NCBI RefSeq assembly: GCF_000283155.1
Contig: NW_004454163.1
Location: 1,261,176 to 1,325,175 of the forward strand
DNA: 64,000 nt
Direction: 5' to 3'
Origin: Ceratotherium simum simum
Lineage: Eukaryota; Chordata; Mammalia; Perissodactyla; Rhinocerotidae
A program made the position numbers and the translations under genes. The notes beneath the pieces are model-generated. The model saw nothing but the letters and a program-made list of their open reading frames with translations, had not been told where the DNA came from and made no database searches. Shown one piece after another: positions 11,956-24,466 of this stretch (position 1 is the first letter of the stretch; the number at the start of each line of letters is the position of its first letter).

Positions 11956-12390
11956 TATTGAAAAAAATGGAATACAGAAGAATGTTTACAAACATAAGCA
12001 ATAATAAATATATTTTTGTTTTAGTCACTCACTAGAATATGATATGTCAATTAAAATAAGTGAATGAAGCATCAATGTGGATAAATCTCAAAAATACAAT
12101 ATTGAGTGGTTAAAGCAAGTCACAAAAGATATGTACCATTTATTGAACATAAGTGAACAAACTATTTATGGTGGATACTTACATATGTAGTAAAATAACA
12201 AAAACTAGTCAGAAAATCAAAAATGGTCAGAATAATAGTTATGTCTGAATAACTATTATCAGAGAAATAAAAGAATGGTAGTAGATGTGGTACACAGGTG
12301 ATATTACATATTTGTAATATTTTACTAGTTTCTAAAAACTTTAATGAAAATTTGGAAAAATATTAAGGTTCAATAAATATAGGTGCTAAA
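11956..12390 (+). mobile_element. Second old L1 fragment, part 2 (3' end)
   Basis: After the MER5-like insertion, the sequence follows the end of an L1: 'gaatgaagcatcaatgtgg', 'aatctcaaaaatacaatattg', 'gtggatacttacatatgtag' and an AT-rich 3' UTR with TTTGTAATATTTTA. Order and spacing match the L1 3' region, so 10905-12390 is one element split by a transposon. Confidence 0.65.
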
Positions 12391-14249
12391 TACAAGAGAG
12401 TTCTTTATAACTAACATTAGGTGGGTACTAAACACAAGGTTATTCTTTATATTTAACACACTTGAACATTTTCATGCACACGTTAAAAAAAAAACCTCAG
12501 ATTCCATGCAAACATCTTGAAGAACTGGATAATGAGACAAATATATTTGATGGGGGAATGGTGGTGGATAGTGAAGGGGATACAGAATGTTAAAGCTACC
12601 AATAAGGAAGGAATTAAAGTGTACAGTAAAGTGAAGGAATATTCAGAGCCTTCATAGAAATAAGGCATTTGTACCATTTTCTAATATCCCAAATAGCAAT
12701 TTCCTCTCAAACTAGAATAGATGAAAATATGTATATACACTGAAATCTAGGAGAAAGACAGTATTACGCAAACAGTACTATTCAGTGATTTTCTAGTAGC
12801 AACTTCAAAGAACACAGCACAGAGTGTTGGAGATAGCCGGATGTTTCAAACAAAGATGAACTCAAGGACTATTGACTCTAATGAGAAAACGAAAGACAGA
12901 GTTGAAGAAATCTGAATTCCTTAAATCACAAGTGTATTTTCCTTCTCAGAATAGCCTTATAACCTCATGGTAGATGTTAATGAATCACAAAAATTGAATC
13001 ATTTAAAAAAAAACTTCATATATTTCCTATCATTGAACTATTTGAGAATGACTTATTTCCTGGTCTTGGTTGTACTCTACTTAACGACAATATTGCACAT
13101 ATTGATAAATTAAGAAAACTCTAATAGTGAAACAGATGAACATATAAGAGAGAAGCAAAAATTAGGGGGCTAGAAAAGCATTTCTCTAATAGACTAACAG
13201 GAAAAAAGGAGGCTTTAAACAAGAGCATTAGAGGACTTGAAATAAAATGACACAAAGGAATGATTAGTAGAGAGAACATAAACCTAAGAAAAAAGCCTCA
13301 GTGACTTGCCTACCTGGAAAAAACTCAGCACAGGTTGCAACGTGAGATACTGTACATTAATATATAATTTTAATATGCAGCCTGATGGAAGCTAATTTGC
13401 ATGTTATAATTACCTTTCCAACTGTCTTTCATGAGATAAATACATAGCCATTAACAAAACTTTAATGTCTCACATTTTTTTACTAAATAAATTTGCTTTA
13501 GGATATTGCTTAATCTTTCTAAGGAAATGGCAAAATTCTTATGCTTCATTAAGCACAAAGAATTGGGGATATTTGAAGTTTTGATTTTAGTGTGAAAGAA
13601 TTCTTCATAGCAGTAGCTAAATTAATGACATTGTTTTTCAAATAGCTGCCACACAATAACTCTTATATTATTAAAATTATTAATTTTAGTTAAATTAGGT
13701 CTTGGCTTATGTGATGCTAGCTTTGCGGCAATCAAGATGAGAAATGACAGCAACACAGGGAATGCAGAGGGAGATTAATGTTTATACTGAATTCACCTTC
13801 TGATATGTTAGTCCCCATCATTTCTGAGAAAAGTGGGGAATCAATCCATCTATGTACAAATAGAAATGCAAAATAATTATGTTCCTCACCCTCTAGGAGA
13901 AATAAACTTTCAGATATATATAAAAATACTGGAGTAAAAGAATAAAAATCCCCACAAATATAAGTTTGAATAAAAAGTTACTTTCAACAGGCACAAATCA
14001 GGTATAATAGGGCTTTTAGATATAAATATAAATGACAAGCAACTGATATAAAATATAAAAGAAATGCTACTATGACAAATTCTTGCCCACCTGATATGTG
14101 ATCTGCTGTACAATCTGACCTCTGCATTTCCATTAGAATCTGCACTACTGAGGTCCAAGTGGTCTGTATACTAGCTCAACTGGTGGAGTCTCTATCGCTG
14201 ATTAAAACAAACTAGCATGGATTCCCATCTCTACCTTCACCTTCATGCT
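12391..14249. other. Unassigned AT-rich sequence
   Basis: No gene or repeat recognised. Short open frames (12483-12677 and 13910-14158, minus) look like chance products of T-rich DNA. Confidence 0.45.
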
Positions 14250-14462
14250 TACATGGAATGATCTCCTCCACTTTGTTCACAGATTGAAATTCTCCTATGC
14301 TGTAACATTGAAACACCAGTTACTCTAAATGCCTTTCTGAACCACTCCCACGTAGAGGAAATCTTGTTCTCCTATTGACTGTAACAATTTGGTCTTATTT
14401 ACTTTATTATTCCTGTCAGCAACCAGGCCACTGCCTAGTACATAAAAGTGTTTAGTAAATAG
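14250..14462 (+). mobile_element. L2 LINE 3'-end fragment
   Basis: The order of motifs ('cattgaaacaccagtta', a T-rich 'cttatttactttattattcctgtc', then 'gcctagtacataaaagtg...agtaaat') matches the conserved 3' end of L2. It is strongly diverged and coding content is gone. Confidence 0.5.
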
Positions 14463-15101
14463 AATTTTAATAGAATGGAATGTTTTAATTAAATAAAAGA
14501 TATTTTTACCTGAGGTTCAAAATGCAGAAAAGAGTATATAAAATCACTTTCAGTATGTACCTCAGAGTTAAAACTATAAATATATTACATAGAAGTTTAT
14601 GTCTTTTCTATAGGCATAAATTACTGAGAAGGATTTGCTCTCCCACCTTTATTATAGTTTATTAAATGAGTAGGATGAAGCAGAGAAACTGAAGGCAATT
14701 TGCAATAAGTATGCCTTTATGTTTTATACTTAAGAAATTATTTTGTTAAGAGAAAAAAGAACCCTGTGTTTTTAGGTCAATCATTGGAAGACAGTCATAA
14801 ATGGTGATGTCTTTTTTCTAATTTCTTTATGTTTATCTTTGCTAGCATGTATCGATTCATGTTTTAAGTAAACAGGCTGTTGGGATTGACTTCAGAATCT
14901 TCAGTGAGCCTAAGATTATTGACGATAGTTTTAGGGGCACTATTTTCTATTTGTATGCACATGTATTAAAAAAAATCTATTCATCAGAATGAAGAATCAG
15001 AGAAAGCAAAAAATTTAGGGATAAGTACAGCATCACCTCTCTTCAGACAAAGAAAGAACAAACAAAGATGAAAAGACTTCATAAAAGTTGCATTCAGTCA
15101 T

Positions 15102-15286
15102 GGGCTGGCCCCAGTGGCCTAGTGGTTAAGTTCAGCGTGCTTCACTGCAGTGGCCCGGGTTAAGTTCCCGTGCGGAGATACACCACTCATCAGCAGCCAT
15201 GCTGTGGTGGCGACCCAAATACAAAATAGAGGAAGATTGGCACAGACGTTAGCTCAGGGCGAATCTTCCTTAGCAAAAAAAAAAAT
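15102..15286 (+). mobile_element. ERE-type SINE, plus strand
   Basis: It starts GGGCTGGCCCCAGTGGCCTAGTGGTTAAG (head plus A box). A mutated B box (GGTTAAGTTCC) follows, then 'catgctgtggtggcg', 'agaggaagattgg', 'gttagctcagggc' and an A11 tail. Candidate duplications flank it (gcattcagtca upstream, gccatacccagtca downstream) but they are imperfect. The B-box change would weaken Pol III transcription. Confidence 0.9.
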
Positions 15287-15489
15287 GCCATACCCAGTCA
15301 AGCTGTGGCTCAACCTATGATCCCTGACTCTTTCTGCTAGAGCAGGCAACAGATCATTTGTGTAAAGAAATGTTTTTCTTTTGGCTTGTTACCTATTTTA
15401 TGCTTTTTTCCTTCAGTCTTAAAGGGTAAACTCATCTACACTCATAGCCATCTCATCTCATGGATATCTCTTCTACACTACAGATCAGT

Positions 15490-15685
15490 ATAATATTGAG
15501 ATTAATAGTGAAGTTCTTGGAAACACACCACCCAGATTTGAATCCTGGGTGGGCCCACTCCTGTTCTGTGATATTACTCAAGAATATACTTTATAGAACT
15601 GTTTCCAGTATTATGAGACAATGTACTTAAAGTTTGACTCAGATATATGAACACAGTAAGTACACAATAAAGGTTATTATAAGTC
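15490..15685 (+). mobile_element. MIR SINE fragment
   Basis: The MIR layout is readable: 'ccagatttgaatcctggg' (core), 'gatattactcaag', 'gagacaatgtacttaaag' and 'cacagtaagtacacaataaaggttatta'. Old and diverged. Confidence 0.7.
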
Positions 15686-15689
15686 TAGA

Positions 15690-15970
15690 TTTTTTCCTAG
15701 AATTCTTCTATGTCTAATTTTACAACAATTCAATTGTTCTCCTTCTTAGGACATCTCTTGAATCAGTCCTTATTTTTCTATTACCAGAGTCAATGCCTTG
15801 GCTTAGGGGCTTTTTATAATCATGCCTAAGTTATTGTCAAAACCTGCTAACTGGGCTCCCTCCTAGTGCAAGAATGCCCTTTCTAAAATGTATATGTGAT
15901 GTCCAGTGAAGACAATGACAGACAAGTCACACTTGGTACCCTATTCTGCCTGAAATACTTAGAAGAAATA
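15690..15970 (+). mobile_element. L2 LINE fragment
   Basis: The pieces 'aatgccttggcttaggg', 'cctgctaactgggctccctcc' and 'ctttctaaaatgtatatgtgatg' follow the L2 late ORF2 region in order. Short and diverged. Confidence 0.55.
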
Positions 15971-17644
15971 TATAATATCTGAAAAAGAACATGAAAGAGG
16001 CACAGTGCATCTAAAAGGATAATAAATAAATAAATAAATAAATAAATAAGGTAGATAACTCTAAGGATTGTAAAATGGACAAGAAATGCAAAGCGCTGAG
16101 GGGGGCTGCCATGGATCTCCTGGTTCTCACATATGAAAGCTGGCAGTGAGTTTAAGGCTATTGTTGAAGGCCATGCTGAGAGAAGGGCTTTACGGCTCTC
16201 ATAGGAAGTTGTGGCAAAGACATTGATCCGTCCTTACAAATGGGCTTTAAATAAAGCTATTGGACTCGTTTCTTATCTGTGGTTTAGATATATTCAATGT
16301 AAGCATGAGACAAGAGGCTCCAAACACTATTATAAGACCCAACTTTTTATCGGAATTGAGACGTGAGATGAGGGCAAACAAGGTATTCTGAAAAACGTTC
16401 CCACTTTAACAACGTTCAGAAGTGCTGGATACTACATAACAAATATCTATCAAGACACATAGCTCTTTCTCCCTCTCTCTGTCTCTCTCTCTTATACATA
16501 CATGCACACACAAATACATGGAAATCTCCAGAAAATAAAATAGAAACATGGAGGTGGAAATCAGGGGAGTAGTAAAATTATTTTGGAGGTGATTCTCTGC
16601 TTCTTTTATAGTGTTTAAACAGCTTCATGGCCTATATTTTTAGTTTTATTCACCACAGAAAGGGTAGAGAGCAAGGTTTGTCCCTTCCCAAAATAGACAG
16701 TGAGAATTGAATTTGCTAGATAAAGCTGGAACCCTTAAAGATTTGAAACATCAGTGAATAAATGACCTAGGGGAAAAAATTAACCACCAGCAAAGAAACT
16801 GCAACTATTCTTGTCTATCGTGGTGTACGCTTTGCACGAGGAAAAGATTTACCCTAAGAATTAACAAATACAAACTTAACTTCAAAGAGGTTTGTGGTAT
16901 GAAGTTACACTATGTGCATGGTACATAAAATCCAAAGCTGAAAAATAGCTTGACAGGTACCAAAATTTGTAGAAGCAAATTCCTTCTGGAGGAAAATGTT
17001 CTCAATTCAGGTCTTACAGATTTCAGAGAGATGGATTTCGAAAGAGCATAAGCCTGAAATCTTCCACAAGCCAATATAAGCAAGTTTCAGTAGAGACAAA
17101 TAACAGAATTAAACTATTAAGGAATTGTATTGCAGTAATTAGATACAATATAAAAATTAGGTTAAAATATTATTTAAGGTTAATACAGGAGGGAGAAAAA
17201 CATACAGGTGAAAAGATACAGATATTTGCAATTAAGAGATTTTAAAAATAAACAAATAGAATTTTTAGAAATGATTAAAAACCAAAAATATGGTGGATGG
17301 GTTAATTAGCAGATTAGTTATTGCTATAAAGTGAATTAGTGAACTCGAAGAATAAAAGATAAACAGAACACTACAAGGAAAGACAAAGAAATTGAAAGCA
17401 CGATGTTAACAGACATGGAGGACAGAGTAAAACAATAAAAAATGGGTCTAAGTGGTAGCAAACAAAAGGAATACATTTAAAGTAATTATTAATAAGGAAG
17501 GAATTACCATTTTGTTAATTATTTTCTGGTTGCTTTGTAGTTCTTTTGTCTCTCTTTTCCCCTCTTGCTAACTTCCTTTTGTTTCTTTTTTTCTGTATTG
17601 ATATGATTTATTTCCTTTCTCTTTTTCTTTTGTTAGCTTCTATA
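15971..17644. other. Mostly unassigned sequence with simple repeats
   Basis: An (AATA)n run of about seven units lies at 16020-16050 and a CT-rich run at 16467-16492, followed by a short ACACAC stretch. A T/C-rich tract lies at 17520-17640. No gene is visible. The segment 16090-16290 is somewhat GC-richer and ends 'aaataaagctattgg', but I could not match it to a family. Confidence 0.5.
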
Positions 17645-17800
17645 GACATCTACACACAATGGAATATTATTCAGCCCTAAAAAGAAAAAAAACCTTGCCA
17701 TTTGTAACAACATGGATGGACCTTGAGGGCCTTATGCTAAATGAAATAATTCAGACAGAGAAAGACAAATATTGTGTAAGTCTCTCAGTGGAAAGTCAAT
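17645..17800 (+). mobile_element. L1 3'-end fragment (separate copy)
   Basis: 'aatggaatattattcagcc' followed by an ORF2 C-terminal stretch and 'aacatggatggaccttg' matches the last part of L1 ORF2. The same motif recurs at 19040-19440 in the neighbouring L1, and here it precedes the earlier ORF2 part, so it belongs to a different copy or a rearranged one. Confidence 0.7.
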
Positions 17801-17819
17801 GTATGGGTTAGGTCATTGC

Positions 17820-19717
17820 ACTGGTTTATGTCCCTAAAGCTGGGTACATTCTCAAAGAAGACTGTTCCAATCCCTATAAAAATTCCAATGGCATTTTCCA
17901 CAGAAATAGAAAAAACAATTCTAAAATTCATATGGAACTCCAAAAGACCCCTAACAGCAAAAACAACCTTGAAAAAAAGAACAAAGCTGGAGACATCATA
18001 CTTCTTGAGTTCAATACATATGGTAAACTATAGTAATTTAAAAAGAATGATACTGGAATAAAGCAGACATATAGACCAATGGAACAGAATAGAGAGCCCA
18101 GAAATAAAATCACGCATATAAGATCAACTGGCCTTCAACTAGTGTGCCAGGAATACACAATGGGGAAAGGAAAGTCTCCTCAACAAATGTTTTTGGAAAA
18201 ATTGCACATCCACATGCAAAAGAATGAAGCTCGACTCATCTTAAAGTATATACAAAAATTAACTCAAAATGGATTAAACACAATCCTAAATTGAAACTGT
18301 AAAACTCCTGGAAGAAAGCACAGGGGAAAATCTTCATTAGCTTGGTCTTGACAGTGATTTCATGGACGTGACACCGAGAGCACAGACCACAAAAGCTAAA
18401 TAGACACATGGGACTACATCAAACTAAAAAGCTGCCCAGCAAGGGACACCACCAATAGCGCATACAGGCAACCTACGGAATGGAGAAAATAGCAGCAAAC
18501 CACATATCCAACAAGGGGTTAACTTCCAAAATATGTAAGCAACTCCTGCAACAAGACTAACCAGATTTACAAATGGGCAAATGACCTGAATAGACATCTT
18601 TCCAAAGAAGACGTGCAAATGACCTACAGGTATATGAAAAGATGCTCAACATCACTCATCATCAGGAAGATGAAAATCAAAGCCACAAGGACAGATCATC
18701 TCTTACCTGTTAGGATGGTTATTATCAAAAGAACAAAAGATATAAATGTTGAGGAAAATGTGGAGAAATTGGAAGCCTTGTGTACTGTTACTGTGAATGC
18801 AAAATGGTGCAGCCGATATGGAAAAAAAGTATGGAGATTCTTCAAAAAATTAAAAATAGAACTACCATATAATCCAGCAATTGTGCTTCCGGGCATTTAT
18901 CCAAAATAATTGAAATTAGTATCTCAAAGGGATATTAGCACTCCCATATTCATTGCAGCACTATTCACAATAGACAAGATGTAGAAACAACCTAAATAGC
19001 CATAAACAGATGAATGGATTTTAAAATGTGGTATATATGTACAGTGGAATATTATTCAGCCTTAAAAAGAAAGAAGTCCTTTAGCGCCGGCAGGTGGTGT
19101 AGCGGGTAAGTTCACGTACTCCACTTCGGTGGCCCAGTGTTCACCAGGTTGGATCCTGGACACGGACATACACGCTGTTCATCAAGCCATGCTGAGGCCA
19201 CATCCCACACAGAGCAACTAGAAGGATGTACAACTATGACAGACAACTATCTCCCTGGGCTTTGGGGAGAAAAAAGGAAAAAAGTAGGAAGATTGGCAAC
19301 AGCTATTAGCTCAGGTCCAATCTTCCTTAAAAAAAAAAAAAAAGAAGGAAGTCCCACCATATATGACAATATGGATGAACCTGGAGGCCAGTCACTAAGT
19401 GAAATAAGCCAGGAACGGAATGACAAATACTGCATGATTCCACATATATGAGGAATCTAAAATAGTCCAACTCACAGAATCAAAGAATACAATAGTGGTT
19501 ATCAGGGGATAGGGGAGGGGGAAATGGAGAGATGCTATTCAATGGCTACACAATTTCAGTTACGTAAGATGTATAAGTTCTAGAGATCTGCTGTACAACA
19601 CTGTGCCTATAGATAACAATAGGGCGTTGTGCAATGCAAAATTTGTTGAGAGGTTAGAGCTCATGTTAAATGTTTTTACCACCATAGGAATGAAACAAAC
19701 AAACAAACAAACAAACC
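17820..19717 (+). mobile_element. L1 LINE (ORF2 C-terminal half, 3' UTR and tail), split by an ERE
   Basis: Plus-strand L1 is readable from an RT-thumb-like region ([17 protein letters not shown] near 17940-18015) through the ORF2 C-terminal part (PYNPAIVLPGIYPK at 18868-18909), the 'ggaatattattcagcc' region, and a 3' UTR ending in (AAAC)n at 19692-19717. It is less diverged than the L1 at 8.1 kb, with open pieces up to 98 codons, but frameshifts and stops inactivate it. It is 5' truncated. An ERE SINE sits at 19080-19342 with its own duplication. The AAAC tail fits target-primed insertion. Confidence 0.9.
19080..19342 (+). mobile_element. ERE-type SINE inside the L1, with target-site duplication
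   Basis: GCCGGCAGGTGGTGTAGCGGG head, 'ggttggatcctgg' B-box area, 'catgctgaggccacatccc', 'aactagaaggatgtacaac', 'gctttggggagaaaa', then 'gttggcaacagctattagctcagg' and A15. It is bounded by agaaagaagtcc (19068-19079) and agaaggaagtcc (19343-19354), a 12-bp duplication with one mismatch. The insertion is younger than the L1 it splits. It combines the 'actagaaggatg' segment seen at 53.3 kb with the 'gttagctcagg' end of the other copies. Confidence 0.9.
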
Positions 19718-20215
19718 CTGCTATAAACATTAGTGTGCTAGTTCTTGCATGAAAATGTCCTCAACTGCAGAGTGCAGTTGCTAGGATTTTTAGTTTTGAA
19801 AGGAACTAATAAACTATTTTCCAAATTAGCTGTACCATTTTGTATCCCACCAGTAATATATGAGTGATATAATTTCTCTGCATCTTCTCCAGCATTTGGT
19901 ATTATCACTATTTTTCATTTTAGCATTCTGACAGGTGTGTAGGGACATTTCACTGTAGTTTCAATTTGCATTTCTCTAATGGTTAATGATGTTGAACCTC
20001 TATTTATGTGTTTATTTGACCTATGTATATCCTTCTCAGTGAAATGTCTGTGTATATGTTTTGCCCACTTTCTAGTTGGATTATTTGTTTCTCTAATGTT
20101 AAGTTTTGAGGGTTTTAAAAATATACATCCTAGATAATAGTCCTTTGTTGAATATATGGTTTGAAAATATTTTCACTCAGTCTTTGCATTCTTTTTTTTC
20201 ATTCTATTTTGATAA
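19718..20215 (-). mobile_element. L1 LINE fragment, minus strand
   Basis: The plus strand shows the reverse complement of an L1 ORF2 C-terminal region: 'ttttccaaattagctgtaccatttt', 'cccaccagtaatatatgag', 'caatttgcatttctctaatggttaatgatgttgaac' and 'gttttgcccactttctagttgg' in the usual antisense order. It lies tail to tail with the plus-strand L1 next to it. Confidence 0.85.
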
Positions 20216-20559
20216 GACAGTGTTGCTGAAGACTATGCCAGTTCAATGTCTGGCCATTAACAGGTGCTCAAATGTTAGCTGAATAAATGGATGCAAAAAA
20301 GTAATGTCACATATCATTACTAGCATATCAAGAAGCTATTTAGGATCCTGGTGACAACATGACTTATTAGAAGAGGATAGTGGATATATTCTATTTGGTG
20401 GATTACGGAAGAATAGAAAAGGAGTGAGAATAATAGGAACAGAACTTTGCTGATTTAAAACAATCTTATAATTAACACCAGTTCAGAAGTTTTTCATACT
20501 TCACTCACACATGCAAGAAATATTCCCAAATAACAAGGCTATGTAAAGCATTTATTCAT

Positions 20560-20745
20560 CTGTAAATTCACTCACTCATTCACACACACTCCAAATACCC
20601 GCATACCCACGAGTATGTATTCTGTGCCAAGCACCATGCTGGGTGGGGCTGGAGGTTACACAGATGAGAAAGACATAATCTTTGCTTCAAAGAGTTCACT
20701 GACAAGGATGGCAAAGAAAGAAGAAGAAATCAGCCCACCAGTTTG
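20560..20745 (-). mobile_element. L2 LINE 3'-end fragment, minus strand
   Basis: On the plus strand 'cactcactcattcac', 'ctgtgccaagcaccatgctggg', 'aggttacacagatgagaaagac' and 'aaagagttcactga' are the reverse complement of the L2 3' end in order. Confidence 0.65.
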
Positions 20746-20834
20746 TATTATGATTGTGGTCTTCAATGAGATATGCACTGATCAAACTGGAGGTCTAACA
20801 ACTGATCTTTCTATTAAAAACCACTAGCACCAAT

Positions 20835-20960
20835 AGGAACAGCTAAATTTATTGAGCACTTATTACAAATGAGATACTTTTCTAAGTGTTTTACAGTTAA
20901 TCCTAATAACATATTATAAAGTGGGTGCTATTATCCTTATTTCACAGATGGGGATAGTAG
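20835..20960 (-). mobile_element. MIR SINE fragment, minus strand
   Basis: 'tttattgagcacttattac', 'cttttctaagtgttttacag', 'taatcctaataac' and 'ttatttcacagatgggg' are the reverse complement of the MIR 3' half in order. Confidence 0.8.
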
Positions 20961-21012
20961 CAAGAGTCAACACTAGTTTTGATAGTTGGGGGGAGAGGAG
21001 AGGATAGTATAC

Positions 21013-21057
<45 letters not shown>

Positions 21058-21112
21058 ATCTATCTGTCTATCTATCTCTCTATCTATCTATCTATCTATC
21101 CGTCTGTCTATC

Positions 21113-21150
<38 letters not shown>

Positions 21151-21155
21151 ATCTC
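21013..21155. repeat. Interrupted TCTA/GATA microsatellite (about 140 bp)
   Basis: Tetranucleotide TCTA repeat with interruptions (ATCATC, TGTC, TCTC, CGTC) that split it into blocks of 2-10 units. The longest pure block is at the left. The overlapping open frames here are only repeat translation (YLSI repeats). Pure blocks of this length usually vary between individuals. Confidence 0.97.
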
Positions 21156-21989
21156 TATGCATTTATCTAGGGGTTAGTTGCAAATACATAAATGACTACA
21201 TAACAAACTGTATGTTTTGTTTAATACAATATTTCAGAGTCTATTTTATTCAAGAGAATGTAATTTAACTGTCTGCTTTTTATCTACACTTCTAATGCCA
21301 TACTCATAAGATCTCTAACTAAATGGTACTGCTGAGTCTCAGGGCACAGAGCCAGCATATTGCCCTATCCCATTTTTAAAGGATGAACTTGGTATGTTCC
21401 CTTGGTAGATAAGCAACTGTTGAAAATCAAATGCTACGTGTCAGACAAATTGCCCCGGTGCAGTGCTCTGCTGGATGAATTAATTGCCTTTTGTGTGGTT
21501 CTGCATCAGTCCACAGTGGCATATTATTGGGAAGAGAGAGAATAATGGTTTCATAAACCTTTCAGGAAAAGTTTCTACTTGTTGCTTAACTGGAATGTCT
21601 AAAAGTGAGTCTCATTTGCTTTGAATAGAGGGAATATAATTAGAGTATTTTTAGGTAGAAAAGAATACTAATACTATCATCACAATTATTATTTTCCTAT
21701 ATTTCCTACAATAGGTGTTTTTCTCTAGAGTGCTATTATTCTCTCTCCTAAGAAATAAAAATTCTTCTGATACTCTGTTAATATTAACATTTTTCTGAAG
21801 TGTTTTCATCCATCTCATTTATTAACATAATGAAGGATAATTAGAAGTTGCTAGACTGTCTTATTCTAACATGATAGTACACAGTGAAACACTCTTCCAT
21901 ACCTAGGTAGGATATAGAGGGTTTCTTTAGGTTTTGGCTGATTTCCTCCATCGCATGACAGGCTGTGCTGAAGAGTGAGAAAGGTGGAT

Positions 21990-22110
21990 GAGACATGGAG
22001 ATAGACAAGGTTGATCTGGATCCTAGATCCACTAATTGCAGTCTGTGTGATGTTAAACACATTTCTAAACCTCTGTTACTCAGTTGAAGGCTGAAGTAGG
22101 AGTTAGGTGA
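21990..22110 (+). mobile_element. MIR SINE fragment
   Basis: 'tctggatcctagatccactaattgcagtctgtgtgatgttaaac' followed by 'cacatttctaaacctctgttactcagtt' follows the MIR core and its conserved 'gtgtgacctt...cctcagtt' part. Diverged. Confidence 0.6.
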
Positions 22111-22619
22111 GGTCATGCTTATGAAATCAATAGGCTTCTCCTTAGTTCCTTGGCATATGACAAAGATTTTTTTCTTCACTTTTAGGTGAGACGTGCTCTT
22201 GGCAGAAACAATAGTTTTTAATTTTTTATTATAAAATTAACTGTGTTTACGATAGATAAAATATGAACAGGTCACATTGTGTCATAATAAGCAATATTTG
22301 ACTCATGTGATACAATTTTGCATTCCCTATTCTGGAAACCAATATAAATATTCCAAAAAATAGTTGTTCAATTGTTTAACAAATGAATGAATGAAGATTT
22401 AAGCAATCTTGAAATTTAATCAATGAAAATATAAGCTTGCCAAAAATATAATGTACTTTGCTTCTCATTTCATTAACCTTTGATGTTGTGAGTATTGAAT
22501 CTTAAAACATATAGAGAAAACTTTTTATTTTCACAATTATTTTTGTATATTTGAGATGAGGTGCTTCTGTGTAAACCATAACATAAACCTTCAGTGTATA
22601 ATGAATGTTAGAGAAAATT

Positions 22620-22720
22620 TGGCTTATTTCCATTACAGGAGTAGGAAACTCAGGCTCAGAGTAACTAATCCTGGGTAACTTAGTTCATAGAAGAGATCGT
22701 GAGATTCTCAACATGTATCA
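22620..22720 (-). mobile_element. MIR SINE fragment, minus strand
   Basis: 'tttccattacaggagtaggaaactcaggctcagagtaac' is the reverse complement of the MIR 3' half, followed by a decayed 'gagattc' end. Confidence 0.65.
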
Positions 22721-23223
22721 GAGGATTTCAAATATTTTCTTTTGGCAGAAGAATATTTACTTCAATTAAAATCCTTAGAAATTCTACACACACAAGTGCA
22801 TATGTGAGTGTACACATTTAAACACTAGTACACATACACAGAATTGTTCTGATAGAGGAGTGACAGGGAGCTCCCCTCCCCATTAGATTGCTTTTGCGTG
22901 CATACCCTCCCCCTTTTCTCTACCCAGTGTTCCCTGACAGATTCTAAATAGCCCTAGATGATCTGTGCAAAAAGTGTGAAAATTATTTATTAATTTTGTC
23001 TCTTCCAGTCATAAAATTGATTATTCAGTTCTATAAAATGATACGTGATATAAAGTTTAGGATGATTTTATATTTCAAAATAGTGTAAACAATGAAAAAA
23101 TTACGTACTATCAATGAAATTACATCACAAAATTATGTAAATTGCTTTCCTGGTTACTTGCAATGATAGTTATAGTAAGACTTGAGGGATGGGAGTTTCA
23201 TCATAAACGCAACTGCAGGAGGT

Positions 23224-23292
23224 AGAAGAAATCAAATACCAAAGGAAAAAAAGAAGAAATCAAATACCGTCATCTTTGGATACCAAAGATGA
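23224..23292. repeat. 17-bp direct repeat next to a 10-bp hairpin
   Basis: AGAAGAAATCAAATACC occurs at 23224-23240 and 23252-23268. Directly after it TCATCTTTGG, ATA, CCAAAGATGA form a perfect inverted repeat with a 3-nt loop at 23270-23292. No known element explains it; replication slippage is sufficient. Confidence 0.9.
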
Positions 23293-24410
23293 TGATCCTA
23301 TTTCATTTTAAGCATAAAAGATTACTTCCTGGTTCATTAAAATTGATGGAATTTTAACTTAGCAATAAAAATTTGTTTCAATTTTAGGGTATCTTGAAGA
23401 AAACAGTTAAGTATTAATATTTAACAGAATTTTATATACCTAACAATTTGACTAATGTTTATTCTAAAATAATAGAAATCACTGTATAGTCATATTTTTA
23501 CAGTGGGGTTACACTAACAAATTTACTAAAAAAAAGAATGAAAACTATTGAAGCATCTCATTGTGACAATTTGTGAAACTTCCACGATTCATATGCTCAT
23601 GGGTCTATTTTCCAGTCGTTCCCTGGTCTCATTCTTTACAAGTGAAAAAGCAGTGCATCGTAACTCACTCAACCACTGGAAAGGAGAACGCAGCCAATGA
23701 GACCATTTCTGGCCTTTATTTTCCGTATTAAGCATAAAGTTTATAGTGTGCTTTTACTGAGTCATCTTTAAACAACAGCTCAGTTAAAACCATGAGCTTC
23801 ATAGATTTCTTATTAAATGTATTTTGACTATTTAAGGACACAGTGTTTGCATTAATCCAGGAAAGTTAATACAGGATTTTCAAATTAATTTATCTAAATT
23901 CAAGCTGGTAGGTGAGTTAAATCTTGTATATCCATTCTAATTAATTAATAGCAACTAGAGCTCTGTGTTGAGCGGTTCTTAAAGGCCCAGGCTAAGGAAA
24001 TAATATGTGTGTCTAGGGCGTACGATGAAGAAATCTTGGCAGAAAAGCAGTGTATCTGCCGTAAAACAATTATTGATGATGAAAGACGTTTTTCTGAGTG
24101 TGTGGATATAAATGTGTGTTTGAATATGTATCTGAGTGTTTGTATATGTGGGAACAATGTTACTTCCTTATTATTATTATTACAGTTACGTGAATATTTT
24201 CCTCAAGAAGGCAAATGGTTTTTTTGTTTAACACTTAGATAAAACAGGTACATTTGGGCTATGGCTGAGACTAAGCTCTCAAAACTCCATAGACTTTTCC
24301 AATAAAAATTCTTAATTTGAGATTCAAAGCTTCTTTCCTGATAGGAGTAATTATTTCTTATTTGTTGTGGGATCCTCTGTGTACATAACAAGCAGGGGCT
24401 TTTTGTAGTG

Positions 24411-24466
24411 GTGTGTGTGCGTGTGTATGTATTTATGTGTATTTATACATACACACGCACACACAC
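24411..24466. repeat. Perfect 22-bp TG/CA inverted repeat (hairpin)
   Basis: The left arm (24411-24432, GT-rich with one GC step and a TATGTAT end) is the exact reverse complement of the right arm (24445-24466), separated by a 12-nt loop (TTATGTGTATTT). The right CA run continues to 24470. Both arms are alternating purine-pyrimidine, so the DNA could form a cruciform or Z-DNA. Confidence 0.95.

Noticed and set aside
20979..21177. Overlapping open frames translating to repeated YLSI units
   Set aside because: They are the direct translation of the TCTA microsatellite.
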